Of a stretch of DNA of 64,000 nt, positions 42,031 through 53,500 are shown piece by piece. Numbering within the stretch: the first letter of the stretch is position 1; each line of letters starts with the position of its first letter. The notes beneath the pieces were generated by a model, which was given only the letters and a program-made list of their open reading frames with translations, ran no database searches and had not been told where the DNA came from. The DNA comes from Trissonchulus latispiculum (Eukaryota; Nematoda; Enoplea; Enoplida; Ironidae), in the NCBI GenBank assembly GCA_030248195.1, contig JASAND010010752.1:1-64000 (forward strand). The letters are read 5' to 3'. Made by a program: the position numbers and the translations under genes.

Positions 42031-42762
42031 CAAGGTTTTTTTTTTAGGCCATAGCTTAGGCCATGGCCTAAATTTATGAGTAAATGGCCTAAAGAATTTT
42101 GGCCTTTGAGGCCATTTGGCCTAAATTTTTCGACGAATACCCAGTTAAATTTTATTGATTTTTAAGTAAAAACAACAATTTTCTAAAAAATTTTTCGCGC
42201 CTTCGGCGCGACTTTATACATTTCCCTTGTATTTTTGGTCTGCGCCAACCGCCAGCTAGTTATATATTGTCTATTTGCACTTATATATAAATACACATTC
42301 AAGTTATAATTTCATTTACTATTATAAAGATTTCATCGAAGAAATGCAATTTTAGTTTGTAGTTTAACTTTATTTCTATTAAGCTTAATTTTTTCTTTCT
42401 TTGGCTCAGACTCGTATGATCCCACCTGTTTTAATTTTTAATAAAAATTCTTCAATTCATTAATACTGTCGTGCACTATTAATTCTAGGCTAACAAGGTT
42501 CTGTTTTTGCCATTTTAAGGTAAAAACGTTGTTTTTCTAGTGTGTTGAACAGTGACGATGGCGATTTTTGTTGTGAAAACAGTGATTTTTGAATATATAA
42601 CGCGTGAATACATGATAACTGTAATTTCAACAATGCGTACAATAACGCACAACCTAAAAATTAACAAAATTTGGATGGCCTAAATTTTTTGGCTGATGGC
42701 CTAAAAAATTTAAGTCGTTGAGGCCATTTGGCCTAAAGTTCGGCGACCAAAAAAAAACCCTG
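42031..42762. mobile_element. hAT-like MITE with GGCCTAAA subterminal repeats
   Basis: Perfect 8-bp duplication GGGGATAC (42023-42030, 42763-42770). Termini CAAGGTTTTTTTTTAGG and the inverse of CAGGGTTTTTTTTTGG. TTTAGGCCA/TGGCCTAAA words cluster at both ends. It has a perfect CGCGCC-TTC-GGCGCG stem at 42196-42210. It sits inside a G-rich element (about 41700-43350). A truncated inverted copy is at 48137-48316. Confidence 0.8.
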
Positions 42763-42770
42763 GGGGATAC

Positions 42771-43427
42771 CCCACCCCCAAAGGAAACTATGCCAGCCAG
42801 CCCCCGCCCATAAATTGGACTTCAGATAATGTCAAAAAAAATCCAAAAACTGCACAATTATCCTTATTTTAACACTTTTTACTTTAAAATCAGGCTTGTT
42901 TTTAACGTTTTAGGCGGTTTTACACCGCTTTTAAAGTTTAAGCGATTCTAAACCACATGAGAAAATTTTTCAGCCAAGTTTAGCTATCTTTTTGGTTCCA
43001 AACATTCGCTGAGGGGGTCCGGGGGGATAACCGAACGTTGGAGGAGGTATATAAGTCAGATACTCTCGGGCATAGGTGTGGCTGGGCAAAAAATCTGGGG
43101 GGGGGGTTCCGACGGAGGGTGGGGGACCCCATAAATTTTCGATTTTATGCCATTTTTGGCCACTTTTTGGCCAAAAATTTGGGGGGGGGGTAGCAAAAAT
43201 CTGAAAATCTGGGGGGGGGGGGGTCGCCAAAATTTGTCATTTTGGTGGGGGGGACCCCCCTCCAACACATCTATGCTCTCGGGGGAGTATATAAATCTTC
43301 TCAAAATTTTTGGAGGCGGGGGTATATATATCCCGGCATCCACCAAGGTACAATGAATTTAATAATGGCATATACTTAGTTACAGTGTATATAACTGTTG
43401 CTTGTAATTAGTTATCTTAATTAATAT
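42771..43427. repeat. G-rich element remnants
   Basis: G/C runs with CATAGGTGTGGCTGG and CACATCTATG words; no coding frame beyond homopolymer translations. Confidence 0.55.
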
Positions 43428-44002
43428 CAGGGGCGCACCCAAGGGGGGGGCGGCCGCCCCCCTGTCAGGTTTCGAAGGTCAGAAAAATTAAGATGCGGAA
43501 AGGAGGAAAAGCAGGCAAAACAAAACTATATACTTTCTAAAAAGTGCTCTTGCTTTTAGCTGGGGGCTACCGCCCCCAGACCCCCGCTTTATGTATCATA
43601 GCTACGTTGCGTTGCTTAGCTTGAATTTTATCAGCTTGAGTTTGAGTTATATACATACACATTATCTGGTGAAACCCTGGCTCCAGCCAGAAGATAACTA
43701 AGATAATTTGAAACAGCAGAAAGTGTTCAGAAAAAATAGCTTTCATGTCGAGAATGAAAAAATTTCCCAACTTCTGGGGAGCTGCGCCCCCCAGACCCCC
43801 TGCTTTCACCTTTATAAGAATGTTGAATTCTATTTCTATTTCTATTCTATTCTATTCTCAGTCAAAAAACCAACTATATACTACTGTTTGTTCTCAAAGT
43901 GAAACTTCTATATAAAACATGTGTACAAATATATAAATTTGAAAAGAAAAATTTCAATTTTGGTGCCGCCCCCCCTGTCACAAAACTCTGGGTGCGCCAC
44001 TG
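43428..44002. mobile_element. hAT-like MITE directly upstream of the host gene
   Basis: Perfect 8-bp duplication ATTAATAT (43420-43427, 44003-44010). Termini CAGGGGCGCACCCA and TGGGTGCGCCACTG, the classic hAT style. Internally it repeats a GCTGGGGGCTACCGCCCCCAG-like hairpin word twice, and has (TTCTA)n at about 43830-43860. Its right edge is 63 bases before the start codon of the host gene. Confidence 0.8.
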
Positions 44003-44065
44003 ATTAATATATATATATTTGTTTATATATATTTTTGCTGTAGAGTCAAATCTCAAATCGACATC
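44003..44065 (+). promoter_or_regulatory. 5' flank / 5' UTR of host gene
   Basis: A 63-base AT-rich stretch with TATATATATT and TATATATATTTTT. The sequence TTTTTGCTGTAG before AGTCAAATC could also be a splice acceptor for a 5' UTR intron. No promoter element can be fixed without transcript data. Confidence 0.35.
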
Positions 44066-44573
44066 ATGGATTCTGACTTAGCAGTTTTATTGGACGCTTT
44101 ATCGCAGCAGCAGCAATCGGTAGCTGATAGTTCACGTGGTGCCAACCTGCAAAATTATCCCAGTTTCTCTGCCTCTTCAACTAACAGACCTGCTACAATA
44201 GGGAGGTCTGCCGTTAATTCCTCTGCTTCTTCCGCGTCTACTGATACTTTGAATGCATTTGCGCCTGCGCTAAATCGATTGGCCCTTGCTTTTAACAAAA
44301 GTTCAAGTGACTACAGCACGCCCCAAGATCATTCTTCATCTTTTGCCAACTCTTTGTCTCATGGTACAGTTTTCCAGTCCTCCGATTTCGGCCGCTTTGC
44401 CTCCTCACATGATGCGGGAATGAAACTTTTGGGCCAGAATTGGCCGGGCTTTGATATTGCTTCTAGTCTTAGAAAAGGATGCCAATCTATCTCTCGTACC
44501 ATGGCTGAAACAAGTGCGGCAACTTCCTCAGTACTAAATCTAATCCCCTTTGATGAAGCTACAACTTTTGATG
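44066..44573 (+). CDS. Host gene exon 1: Ser-rich N-terminus
   Basis: ATG in ACATCATGG context. Encodes 169 residues rich in Ser, Ala, Asn and Gln with no domain recognised, probably disordered; the end (RTMAETSAATSSVLNL) may be helical. Donor ATG|GTATGT leaves phase 1. Only a single FG (DFGRF) is present, so it is not an FG-repeat nucleoporin region. Confidence 0.7.
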
Positions 44574-47500
44574 GTATGTACGTGCTCAGATAGAAGCTTA
44601 TTGTGGGTATAAAAGGCGCTGCGCGGTCCTTTGAGACTCGTTGGAGCACCGTGCCAGCTTTAGTAACCTAGTCCTCCTGGCATTTACGACCTGCTCCTCC
44701 CATATTAACGTCTTAAAAACTAGTCCTCTGTCCGCTTAAAACATAATGTCACCAATATTGTATTTTTCATGCTCCATCGGAGCATTTTTATCCTTGTATA
44801 CAGGGTATTTTTTACAGGGGGGGCGGCCCCCCCCGAATTTGACCTCCCCCCCGAAATCGCCCCCTCCCGGGATTTTTGCTCCCCCCCCCCCCGGGATTTT
44901 TTGGGTGCCCAAATTTTTGCCAAAAACAGGCAAATTTTCAAAAATTTTTCGGCTTCGCCGAAGATTTTTTCATAAAAATAGCCATTTTTAGCTTAAATCC
45001 TGGCATTTTTCAGAACTTTTAGCGTTTCACCATGCAAAATACGCCAAGAAATACCATTTTTTGGCTCATTTATGCAAAAAATCTTCCCCCCCCCCGAAAA
45101 TTTCTTCCCCCGCCCGAGCCCGGGCCCCCCCGGGAAGCCCCTCCCCCCGAAAAAAAATCCCTAAAAAATACCCTGGTATAAATGAATGTACGATTTTTGA
45201 AATATATATACGTGTTAGTAAATTGTATCTTGCTTCGTTTTGATCACCTTCGCTGTTACATCTTTGGTGCACTGTTCGTCGCTTATCTCAGGTAATGTTA
45301 CTCTTTTTCAGACATGACCGAACCAAGAATCAAACAGTCCCTGAAGCATTTGGGTTTTGATTTTGACTTGGTAGCGAAGCAACAGAGTTTAAACACACTA
45401 ATTCGCCGACTGGATGAAAGCTTTCGAGCTCAAGAGTCTATGAATAGCGAGGCTTTTCGATTGCTTACTGAATACATGGACGTTTTGATGGGTCTAAAAT
45501 TGAATCCCATGGATTTACGTTTGCTTCTGGTAAAAGCGGATGTATTAGGCAAAATGGCAACTGCAGCTTCTAAAGGTGGTGAAGGTACGTAAATACAGTA
45601 TAGCTCAAAACAAAGTTATTTTTTTTTGCGAATTGGCAAACTTCGCGAACAATTACATTTCGCTAAATTTAGTTTAGAAGAGAATTTAGCGAACGTTGCG
45701 GAATCTTTAGTTAGCTAGTTTGATGGTTTTCTCCATATCCACCAAAAATACGCAGAAAATTTTTAAAATCTAGTTTAGGATCAAGATTTGCTGCCTTCGC
45801 GAAGTTCGCCTAAGCTTAGCAAAGTTCGCATATATACTTACCGATGTTGTTGTATTTATTTAATTAATTTTAATTCAGTGTCGTTGTAGATCTTCGGTCT
45901 CCTTAAATTTGGGCAAGAAGAGTTGGGCTATCAGTCATCAACGTCACACTTTGCACATGGAATGAACAACCGCACCACTTTGTTCTCTGGTTAGACAGAT
46001 GCGTATACAGCTTTATAAGAGCTTTCAGAAGTTAATGCCCAGAAATATTTTATAGGGGTCCCGTATCAAAAATTGCACTTTATTCCTTATTTCTCATGTC
46101 TACCTCCATTATGTGGAATATTTTAGCACAGAAAACGGTGTTGGAAAATCTTCGGGCTTTGAAAGGCGGCGTTGAACGAGCCGTAGATCTAAATGTTGAA
46201 GACTTTGACTCGGTCAAGAAACTGCAAATGTCTAATAAATCTTGTGAAGTGAAGCCATCCCGTGGCTCGTCAAAACTGTAAGTTTATTTGCGTTATCATA
46301 GTGGTCGCGGTAGTCTTACAGCCAGCGTGCTATGGTTGCTGCATAACAGTACAGCACGTTGGCAGCACCGCACAGCGCTGCGACTATGCTCATTGTGTTC
46401 AGCGACCCCGATAACCTTTATATGCGTCCCACTAAATGGCCCAAAACTGCATATTTATGCCTATTTTTGACTATATATTTTCTGTGGAGTTGGGGCTTTG
46501 AAATTTTTCGAAAATGACTATTGGGCCGGACCAACTTTGGGCCGGCCGCCTGAACGATCCCAGACAGGACAGATCTCAAAAATTGCCTCGGTTATGACAC
46601 GCTACCTATCCCAAAGTTTCTTATGCAACAAGCCGCGTCTCTCTAGCTTGTTCCCTGAGCCCTGTAGCCGTGACACTAAATTGTTCTTTTTGGTCATCTT
46701 AGCGGTCAGGCCATCTTTTGCCGGCCGCACAGGTGGCCGGCCTGGCCGCGTAGCGGAAAATTGTCGAAAAGGTACGTTAACACAAATACTACTCTCAGAA
46801 AAACCAAACTTTACTGGCTGAAAGTGCCCAGATCGTTCCGTTTTTGAGTTCGAAGAAAAGTGCTTCTCCAAGCGTGACTTACACGGAAAAAAACAAACGG
46901 ACCTAAATTGTCCGGAAGCAAAAATTTCCAAAGTTGAAATTTTTGACCAAAACTTTTTTGCTGCTTGTAGTACTCGTCATGCTGATTCCAACGATACCAA
47001 ACTTGTCTAGTAGTAATTTCGTTTGAGTATTTAGCTGGCATGGTGCTCGAATGGGTCTCTAAGGGCCGCGCTGAGCCTTTTACACCCATATTATAGGGGA
47101 GCGCTTTCGCGCCCCCCCCCCCTATAGTACACAATAACGACTAGGCAACGAGCCTGCAAAAGTTTTGATAAAAGTAAAGAAAAACGCGCTGAAAGCGCAA
47201 ACTTTTTATAGCAGTGCAATGGAGAAAGCGCCGCAGGCGCGAAAATTTTGGAACTTTTATAAATTTTGCACTATTTTATAAAAAAATTGGGGGGGCGAAG
47301 ACCAAAACCCCAAACCTCCCCCCTTGGATACGCCCATGGCTATTTATGGGACAATACTGCCTATATGGTTAGATAGTATATTATGTAGGGGCGCGGTAGT
47401 TCCCCTACATAATATGGGTGTAAAGGCGTCTGCGCGGCCCCCTGGAGACAGTGTTGGCCTGGTGCCAGCTAATTAGAGGTCCGGGAGGGGTAAAAATGTT

Positions 47501-50500
47501 ACCATCGTAAAGTACTAGAGCAGTACTACAAGTACCACCATACTTTTGGTTAAAATTCCGAACTTCGAAATTTTGCACTAGGCGGGAGTTTGCGTTTATT
47601 TTTTCTCGGTTAATAAATAATAATGCTTTTCGGAAGTGCTTATGTCAGCGCAGTGTTGGAACGATATGGGCATTTTGGTCCTATACTGCTACTATATATA
47701 TGTTGGTAGGCAGGGTCCTCCCATGCAACCCATGCAGCTGGCGGCTGGTATAGCCAGGGTATTTTTTAGGGATTTTTTTCGGGGCCCGGGGGGGGAGAAA
47801 TTTTCGGGGGGGGGGGAAGATTTTTTTGCCAAAATGAGCCAAAAAATGGTATTTTTTGGCGTATTTTGCATGGTGAAACAAAAAGTTCTGAATAATGCCA
47901 GGATTTAAGGTATAAATAGCCATTTTTACGAAAAAATCTCCGGCGAAGCCGGAAAATTTTTGAAAATTTGACCATTTTTGGAAAAAATGTAGACCTCATT
48001 AAGGGGGCAGACCATAATCCCGGGGGGGGGGCGATTTCGGGGGGGGAAGGCAATTTCGGGCCCCCCCCTGTAAAAATACCCTGGGTATAGCCCACAAATA
48101 CAAGTGAAAATGTATAACGTCGCGCCGCAGGCGCGAAAAATTTTAAAAGGTTTTAAAGGTTTAAAGGTTTTAAAAGATTATTTTTACTTAAAAATCAATA
48201 AAATTTTATTGGGTTTTTGTCGAAAAATTTAGACCAAATGGCCTCAGCGGCCAAAATTCTTTAGGCCATCGACTCCTAAATTTAGGCCATGGCCTAAGCT
48301 ATGGCCTAAAAAAACCTTGCGCTGAACACGATGGGCATACTGTCGAAGTCTTTGGCGAGGCGAAAGCAAGCAACATGCAGCGATTGTTTAACTGCTGGAA
48401 TTGTTATTATTGACTGACAATAATGGCATTGCGTATGACAATCGCCATGGCGAAGCGTGAAAGCCCGCGAATATGGGTTGCTCGGCGAAGCTGTGCCCAT
48501 ATTAATTCGCCCACAACCTAGTCCTCTTCTTTTTTGAACCTAGCCCCCATATTAAGCATTTTTAGTCCTATCTTGATTTTACAGCCTCACCACCACTCAT
48601 ATTACTTTTTCATGCTCCGGAGGAGCATTTTTATTACTTTGTATATATACATATCGGGGTCGTTCAAATGCTATATGATCTTCCGGCCCGGCTCGTAATT
48701 TTTTGGTACTGGCCGGCCAAAATTGGTGAATTTGGAATCGAAATTTGAACTTACTTTTTTCGCTTATTTTGCGATGTGGCCTACTTTTTCTAAAAATAAA
48801 TGTACGCATTAAGCAAGACCTCTTGGGATTGCATAGACAAAATCAGTCCTTTTAATTATTTGTTAGTTTGTTCCAGGAAGAAGTCACCTGCAAAGACGGA
48901 TTCCTCCGGCACAGAGAGCAGTGACAGTGATCACTCTGTTTCACAGGATGATGCGGCTAGACACAGAAAACGACACGAGAGTCCCTGGAGACGTCGTAGA
49001 CGCAGACGGCCTCGTCGCAGATCAGAATCCAGATCTGATCAGAGGTCTGAGGCCAACTGCGATCGCAGACGAGATTCTGGTAGGTAATGCATGTTGTTAT
49101 TTCTTTTAGAGGATGATGATTATGCCAGTACTAAGAGGCTGATAAAAATAACATCTCTTTAATCTGTTAACTACGTGTTACTATGTAGTTTATTACTACT
49201 AGATGAAATCCTCTATTAAGATTTATTTGCTCAGTAGCTAGGCGTTGACACCTCTTTGTGATGTGAAGTACATTTTTATACAACATTTACGTGTATTATA
49301 TGGAAATAGTTACGGTCGTTAACAGCGAACCTTGAAACGCTGATGTTTGATGTTCTTTTTGATTATTATTTTATGGCACTGAAAATGTCACACTCCACTT
49401 AACTTCTAAGATATAATTAATTGTATTTAAGATCGACGTAAAGTAGTGTTGAACCCTGCTGTCAACGATGCCTGGATATCTAAGCAGGAAGCATTTGTCA
49501 AGGCCTGTCAGTCCAAAGCTTCAGATGGGACCGCTGGTGTCACTGGAAAATCTTCTGAACAGATGTAGGTTTTGTCATAGTCTAAGTAATATGTACTCTT
49601 GGTAATGTGGATTACTTACATACTTTGCTATATTTGCATAAAAGTGTGTTAGTTCGTTTTTCGTTTATTATATTTTGTTTCCAGGTATGCATACATTCCA
49701 GTTTTTTTCAAATAAATTGACTTATCAATGTCTGGCAAATTTTTAATGAAGACCATAATCACCCATCTTTAACGTGCCATATTGCAAGAAGCCGGCGACT
49801 GCAAAATTGAACATGACCTTAGCTATTGCCTAAATAGAAGACCTAGCAAATGCTCCTTACAGTCTCATTGTTTAACTGTTAAGCTGTTGATAGGTGATAC
49901 CAGCAGCACATAATGATAAAAGTATGACAAGCGACCCGCTCTATGCAGTGAAGGCCCAAGCTATTTCGCTGATTTGGAGTTAGATTTGGCAAAATAGTGC
50001 TGACCCCCACAAATTGATCCACTCTCACGCCGCCCCTATATGGGTACGAGGTCCAAACGAGGGTCGCTCACTGCTTTGTATAATTACACGTTGAAATCAG
50101 CAGGGGCCCAATTTGGGGAGGGGTTCTAAGCGTAATGTTTAACACTACTTACATTTAAAAAGTATAGCGAGTGAGCGACTCCCGTTTGGAACTATGTACT
50201 CTTATAGGGGCTATGTGAGAGGGGGTCAATTTGTGGAAGGGGGTTCAGCCGATAGCGCGCATAGCATAGTTTTTGCCTTCACTGCATAGAGTCTGATGCT
50301 TGTCATACTCTTATCATTATGCACTCTTGATAATACCTATTAATATTTTTCAAGTTGTACGTGTACATTATAGCGCACGTGACAGAACTGCTGCACTGCC
50401 ATCTCTACTTGGTGCAGCTTGCACTCCGCGCAAGAAGTATGCTTCCTCCAGCAAGACCAGACGGCATTCTGGATCGAGGGAGCTGAAAGAGGTCCATCCG

Positions 50501-53500
50501 AACGATAAGAGATCAGTGGACAGATCCCGTTCTAGATCCCGCGATCGCCGACATCGTTCGCACAGTGTGGGCAAGGATCGACAGAAAGCAGCTCCTCCTG
50601 AAAAGGTTTCTTCAGTTAAAAAGGAGGACAAGAACAACAGCAGCAGTGCTGTTGACCTCCCAAAACAGCCTCCTCCAGAGGCTGTCTATGGTCCAGGGGA
50701 ATCGTCAATTTTCTACTCGGAAAATGTGTTCGTGATGAGCGGCCCGGATGTGACCACCTGGCCCAAACGACACAGACTACACCTGGAACTGGTCCTCTGC
50801 CTCCCGGCCTGCTGTATTCGTGCCAGAACATTTGAGCGGACTGACTGTAAAATCCACTCCAGCTGTCTGATGGGTTCGGATGTCCTGCTCATGCCACTGT
50901 CCATGGGTCATGGATTCTATTGGTGCGTTTGTTTCGTTTTACACCGTTTATTAAACTAAATGTGTTTGAACGCGGTTTCGATGAATTTATTGCATTATTC
51001 GCTTCGTCATTTTTATTTGATTGTTTAAGTAAACCAAGGATTTACACTTGGGAGGGATGTAGCTATCGACTGTTCGTGTTTCTGTCAATCGAAAAAACTC
51101 GGGCGAGCCACCAAAATGAAGTACGCAGTACCGAGAATTAGCAGAAAGTTTGACGATTGCTCTAATTCCAAACGTTTATTTAGCTAGCAACCATGCAATC
51201 ATAAAAACAAAGTAGCAGAACAAAGCCCTTCGTAAAACAAATAGTAATTAATTTTGAAATCAATGTTTTGTTTTTAAGAGTCATGCATTGAACCTGACAT
51301 GCGTATGACTTTAAAATTCAACATTAAACTCTGTCTTTGTAATTATTTATGCTTATTGACAGCATATTTTTCAGGCGCGCCTATGATGAACTACAACACG
51401 TGCAGCGCTATATGGCAGCAAAATTTGCCTCGGAAGCGCTGAGTGATAGCTTTCTCACGGCCTGGGCCAATGCCATGAGCACCATAGTTGCTTCACGTCC
51501 TGCAGTCAACCTTGCCATTCCGCCGCCTCCTGTGAGTTTGCCTCCGCCAGCTGCAATCCTTGGCCCACCTGTTGTTACATCTGTTGCTGCTGCTTCTGTC
51601 ACTGCTCCGGTTGATCCCGTCCCGCTTCCTGTTTCCACTTCCACTCCTAGTGCAGATGCGGAACTTGCCGCTCTGAACGAGCAACTGAAAGATCTTGCCG
51701 ACTCGCTAATCTCCATTCCACTGTCAACTACTGTCATGGATACAGCTGCTGCTGCTACTACTACTGCTACTACTACCGTTACTGCTACTACCACTACTGC
51801 TGCTCCTGTTGCTAATATTCCCATTGCTACTACTGCGGCTTCTACAGCTGCTAGTACTACTAATACTACTGTCACTACTTGTGTTTCGGCTTCTGCTGTC
51901 CCTGTCCCTGCTGTTTCTGTTAAAAGTGACAGCACTAATCCGTTGTCTACTAGTTCAGAGCATGAACAGCAGAAAACTGCTACGCCGAGATCGCGATCGC
52001 GAAGAAGGGCTAGGAAAACCACGGCACGGGAAAATTGTAGGTTGGAGGTTTTCTATTTTTATCACTTTGTTTATAAGAAGTTACTATTGGCGAATTGAGT
52101 TTCCATAGCAATATTTAGATTCCAACTATCTTTTTTGCACGGATGGAGAATTTTTTGTTGGAGGTAGGGCCGGTGTGGAATTATTTCGGTCCGCTTTTCC
52201 TAGCCTTTTTCCGACAGTCAAAAACAGATTCTATTTCTGATTTATAGCTCCAGTGGTGAGCAGAAAAGCACCTGTAGTCCTTCTAATATTTCAACAAATT
52301 AGTACTCTGTTACAGGACCATTGTTGAAGTTGGACTGAAAACTTTAAATTTATGGTTTTGATACTTTTCCAGTGGTTAAAATTTCATCGCATGCTGTCAA
52401 AACTGAAGTCACTGGATTTTCTACTACAACCTTCCTGGCTTAGTCTGTTTGCAATGTTGCTGTTTTTTTAATTTTTGTAGTTGCAAATGTTAGTGGGCAG
52501 TATGAAACTTTGCTCTCAGAAACCATCCCGTGTAAGCTGTTGTATAAAACTGGGATTAACTTTTGGACTCATCTGGAATACAACTACTGTAAGTGGACTG
52601 TTAAGAGTCCACCTAAGCTGGAAGGAGCGCCTCGTGACTGGCTTTTGTGCTCTTTCGAATCGAAAAATCGAGTCATCAGTCGTCAGCCTGTCAAGATTGG
52701 AACGAAAATAGTAAAAGTTCCGCGAAGACAGGACCACACATATGAATGGTACGTGCCTACGTATTCGCTATTTCCTTACTTTCAAGCACTATAGTGGAGT
52801 GGTTTAGGACCTTTTTACCTGTAAGCCCGTCGTAGTCATTGTACTGAGAGAATTTTTGCAGAGAATGTAGACTCAGCAAGTTCTTAATTATTGAATTTTC
52901 CCTATGTTTGTTCCCCTTACTAAATAACCATGTAACTTTGCTAACTTCGTTCTAATGTTCCTTTCCACATTGCTTGATATTTTTAGAGCAATTAGAGCAA
53001 TCAGGTTTCCAGAAACCGTTACTAGGTTATCTGAAAATAGACCTTAAATTGTAGTTTTCAGGTTTATGATTCTTGGTTATAGCTATTTTTTATTTTCGAT
53101 CGCCACCCAACCAATAGGGATGAGGATGTCGAAATAATTTAGTATATGTATGCAGGTTTTTTTCAACATGTGCGTAATGTCCTTTTCTTCCTGTGTACAA
53201 CGGTCACAGTTAATATCTGTTGCTGTTCCTGCGATCGTTCTCATTTATCCTCAGTTTCATAACCTGTTCTTAACTGTGCTTACAGGAAAGCCATAGAATT
53301 GCAACCGAGCAGTGCCAGTGACAACACTCAGGAAGGCGTGCAACGTTTCCGAGTAACGTTTGCCCATGAGGATCGTGCTAACGAATTCAAACGCCGATGG
53401 TGCTCTGTTTTTCAGGTTCCAGAAAACGAGAATGGCGAGAATGAAGGTAGGCAAATGTATTAAATTATTGCCATTCTGAGTCGACCTGGCGAACTTGTGC

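Larger units (their letters stand above)
46278..48876. other. Intron 3 of host gene
   Basis: A 2.6-kb intron. 46500-46960 is low-copy with GGCCGGCC words and no domain-bearing frame. About 47035-47475 is a foldback: the arm at 47035-47100 (containing GGTCTC, CCGCGC and TTTTACACCCATATTATAG) pairs with 47395-47475. A related single arm lies in intron 1 at 44590-44680. 47755-48083 and 48137-48316 are MITEs. CATGCTCC...GGAGCATTTTTAT at about 48611 also occurs at about 44768. Confidence 0.6.

Noticed and set aside
46602..46931. 109-codon minus-strand frame in intron 3
   Set aside because: No recognisable motif, sits inside an intron of the plus-strand gene, and overlaps other open frames equally long by chance.
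51408..52022. 204-codon minus-strand frame opposite exon 7
   Set aside because: It is the antisense shadow of the Ala/Thr/Pro-rich linker codons.
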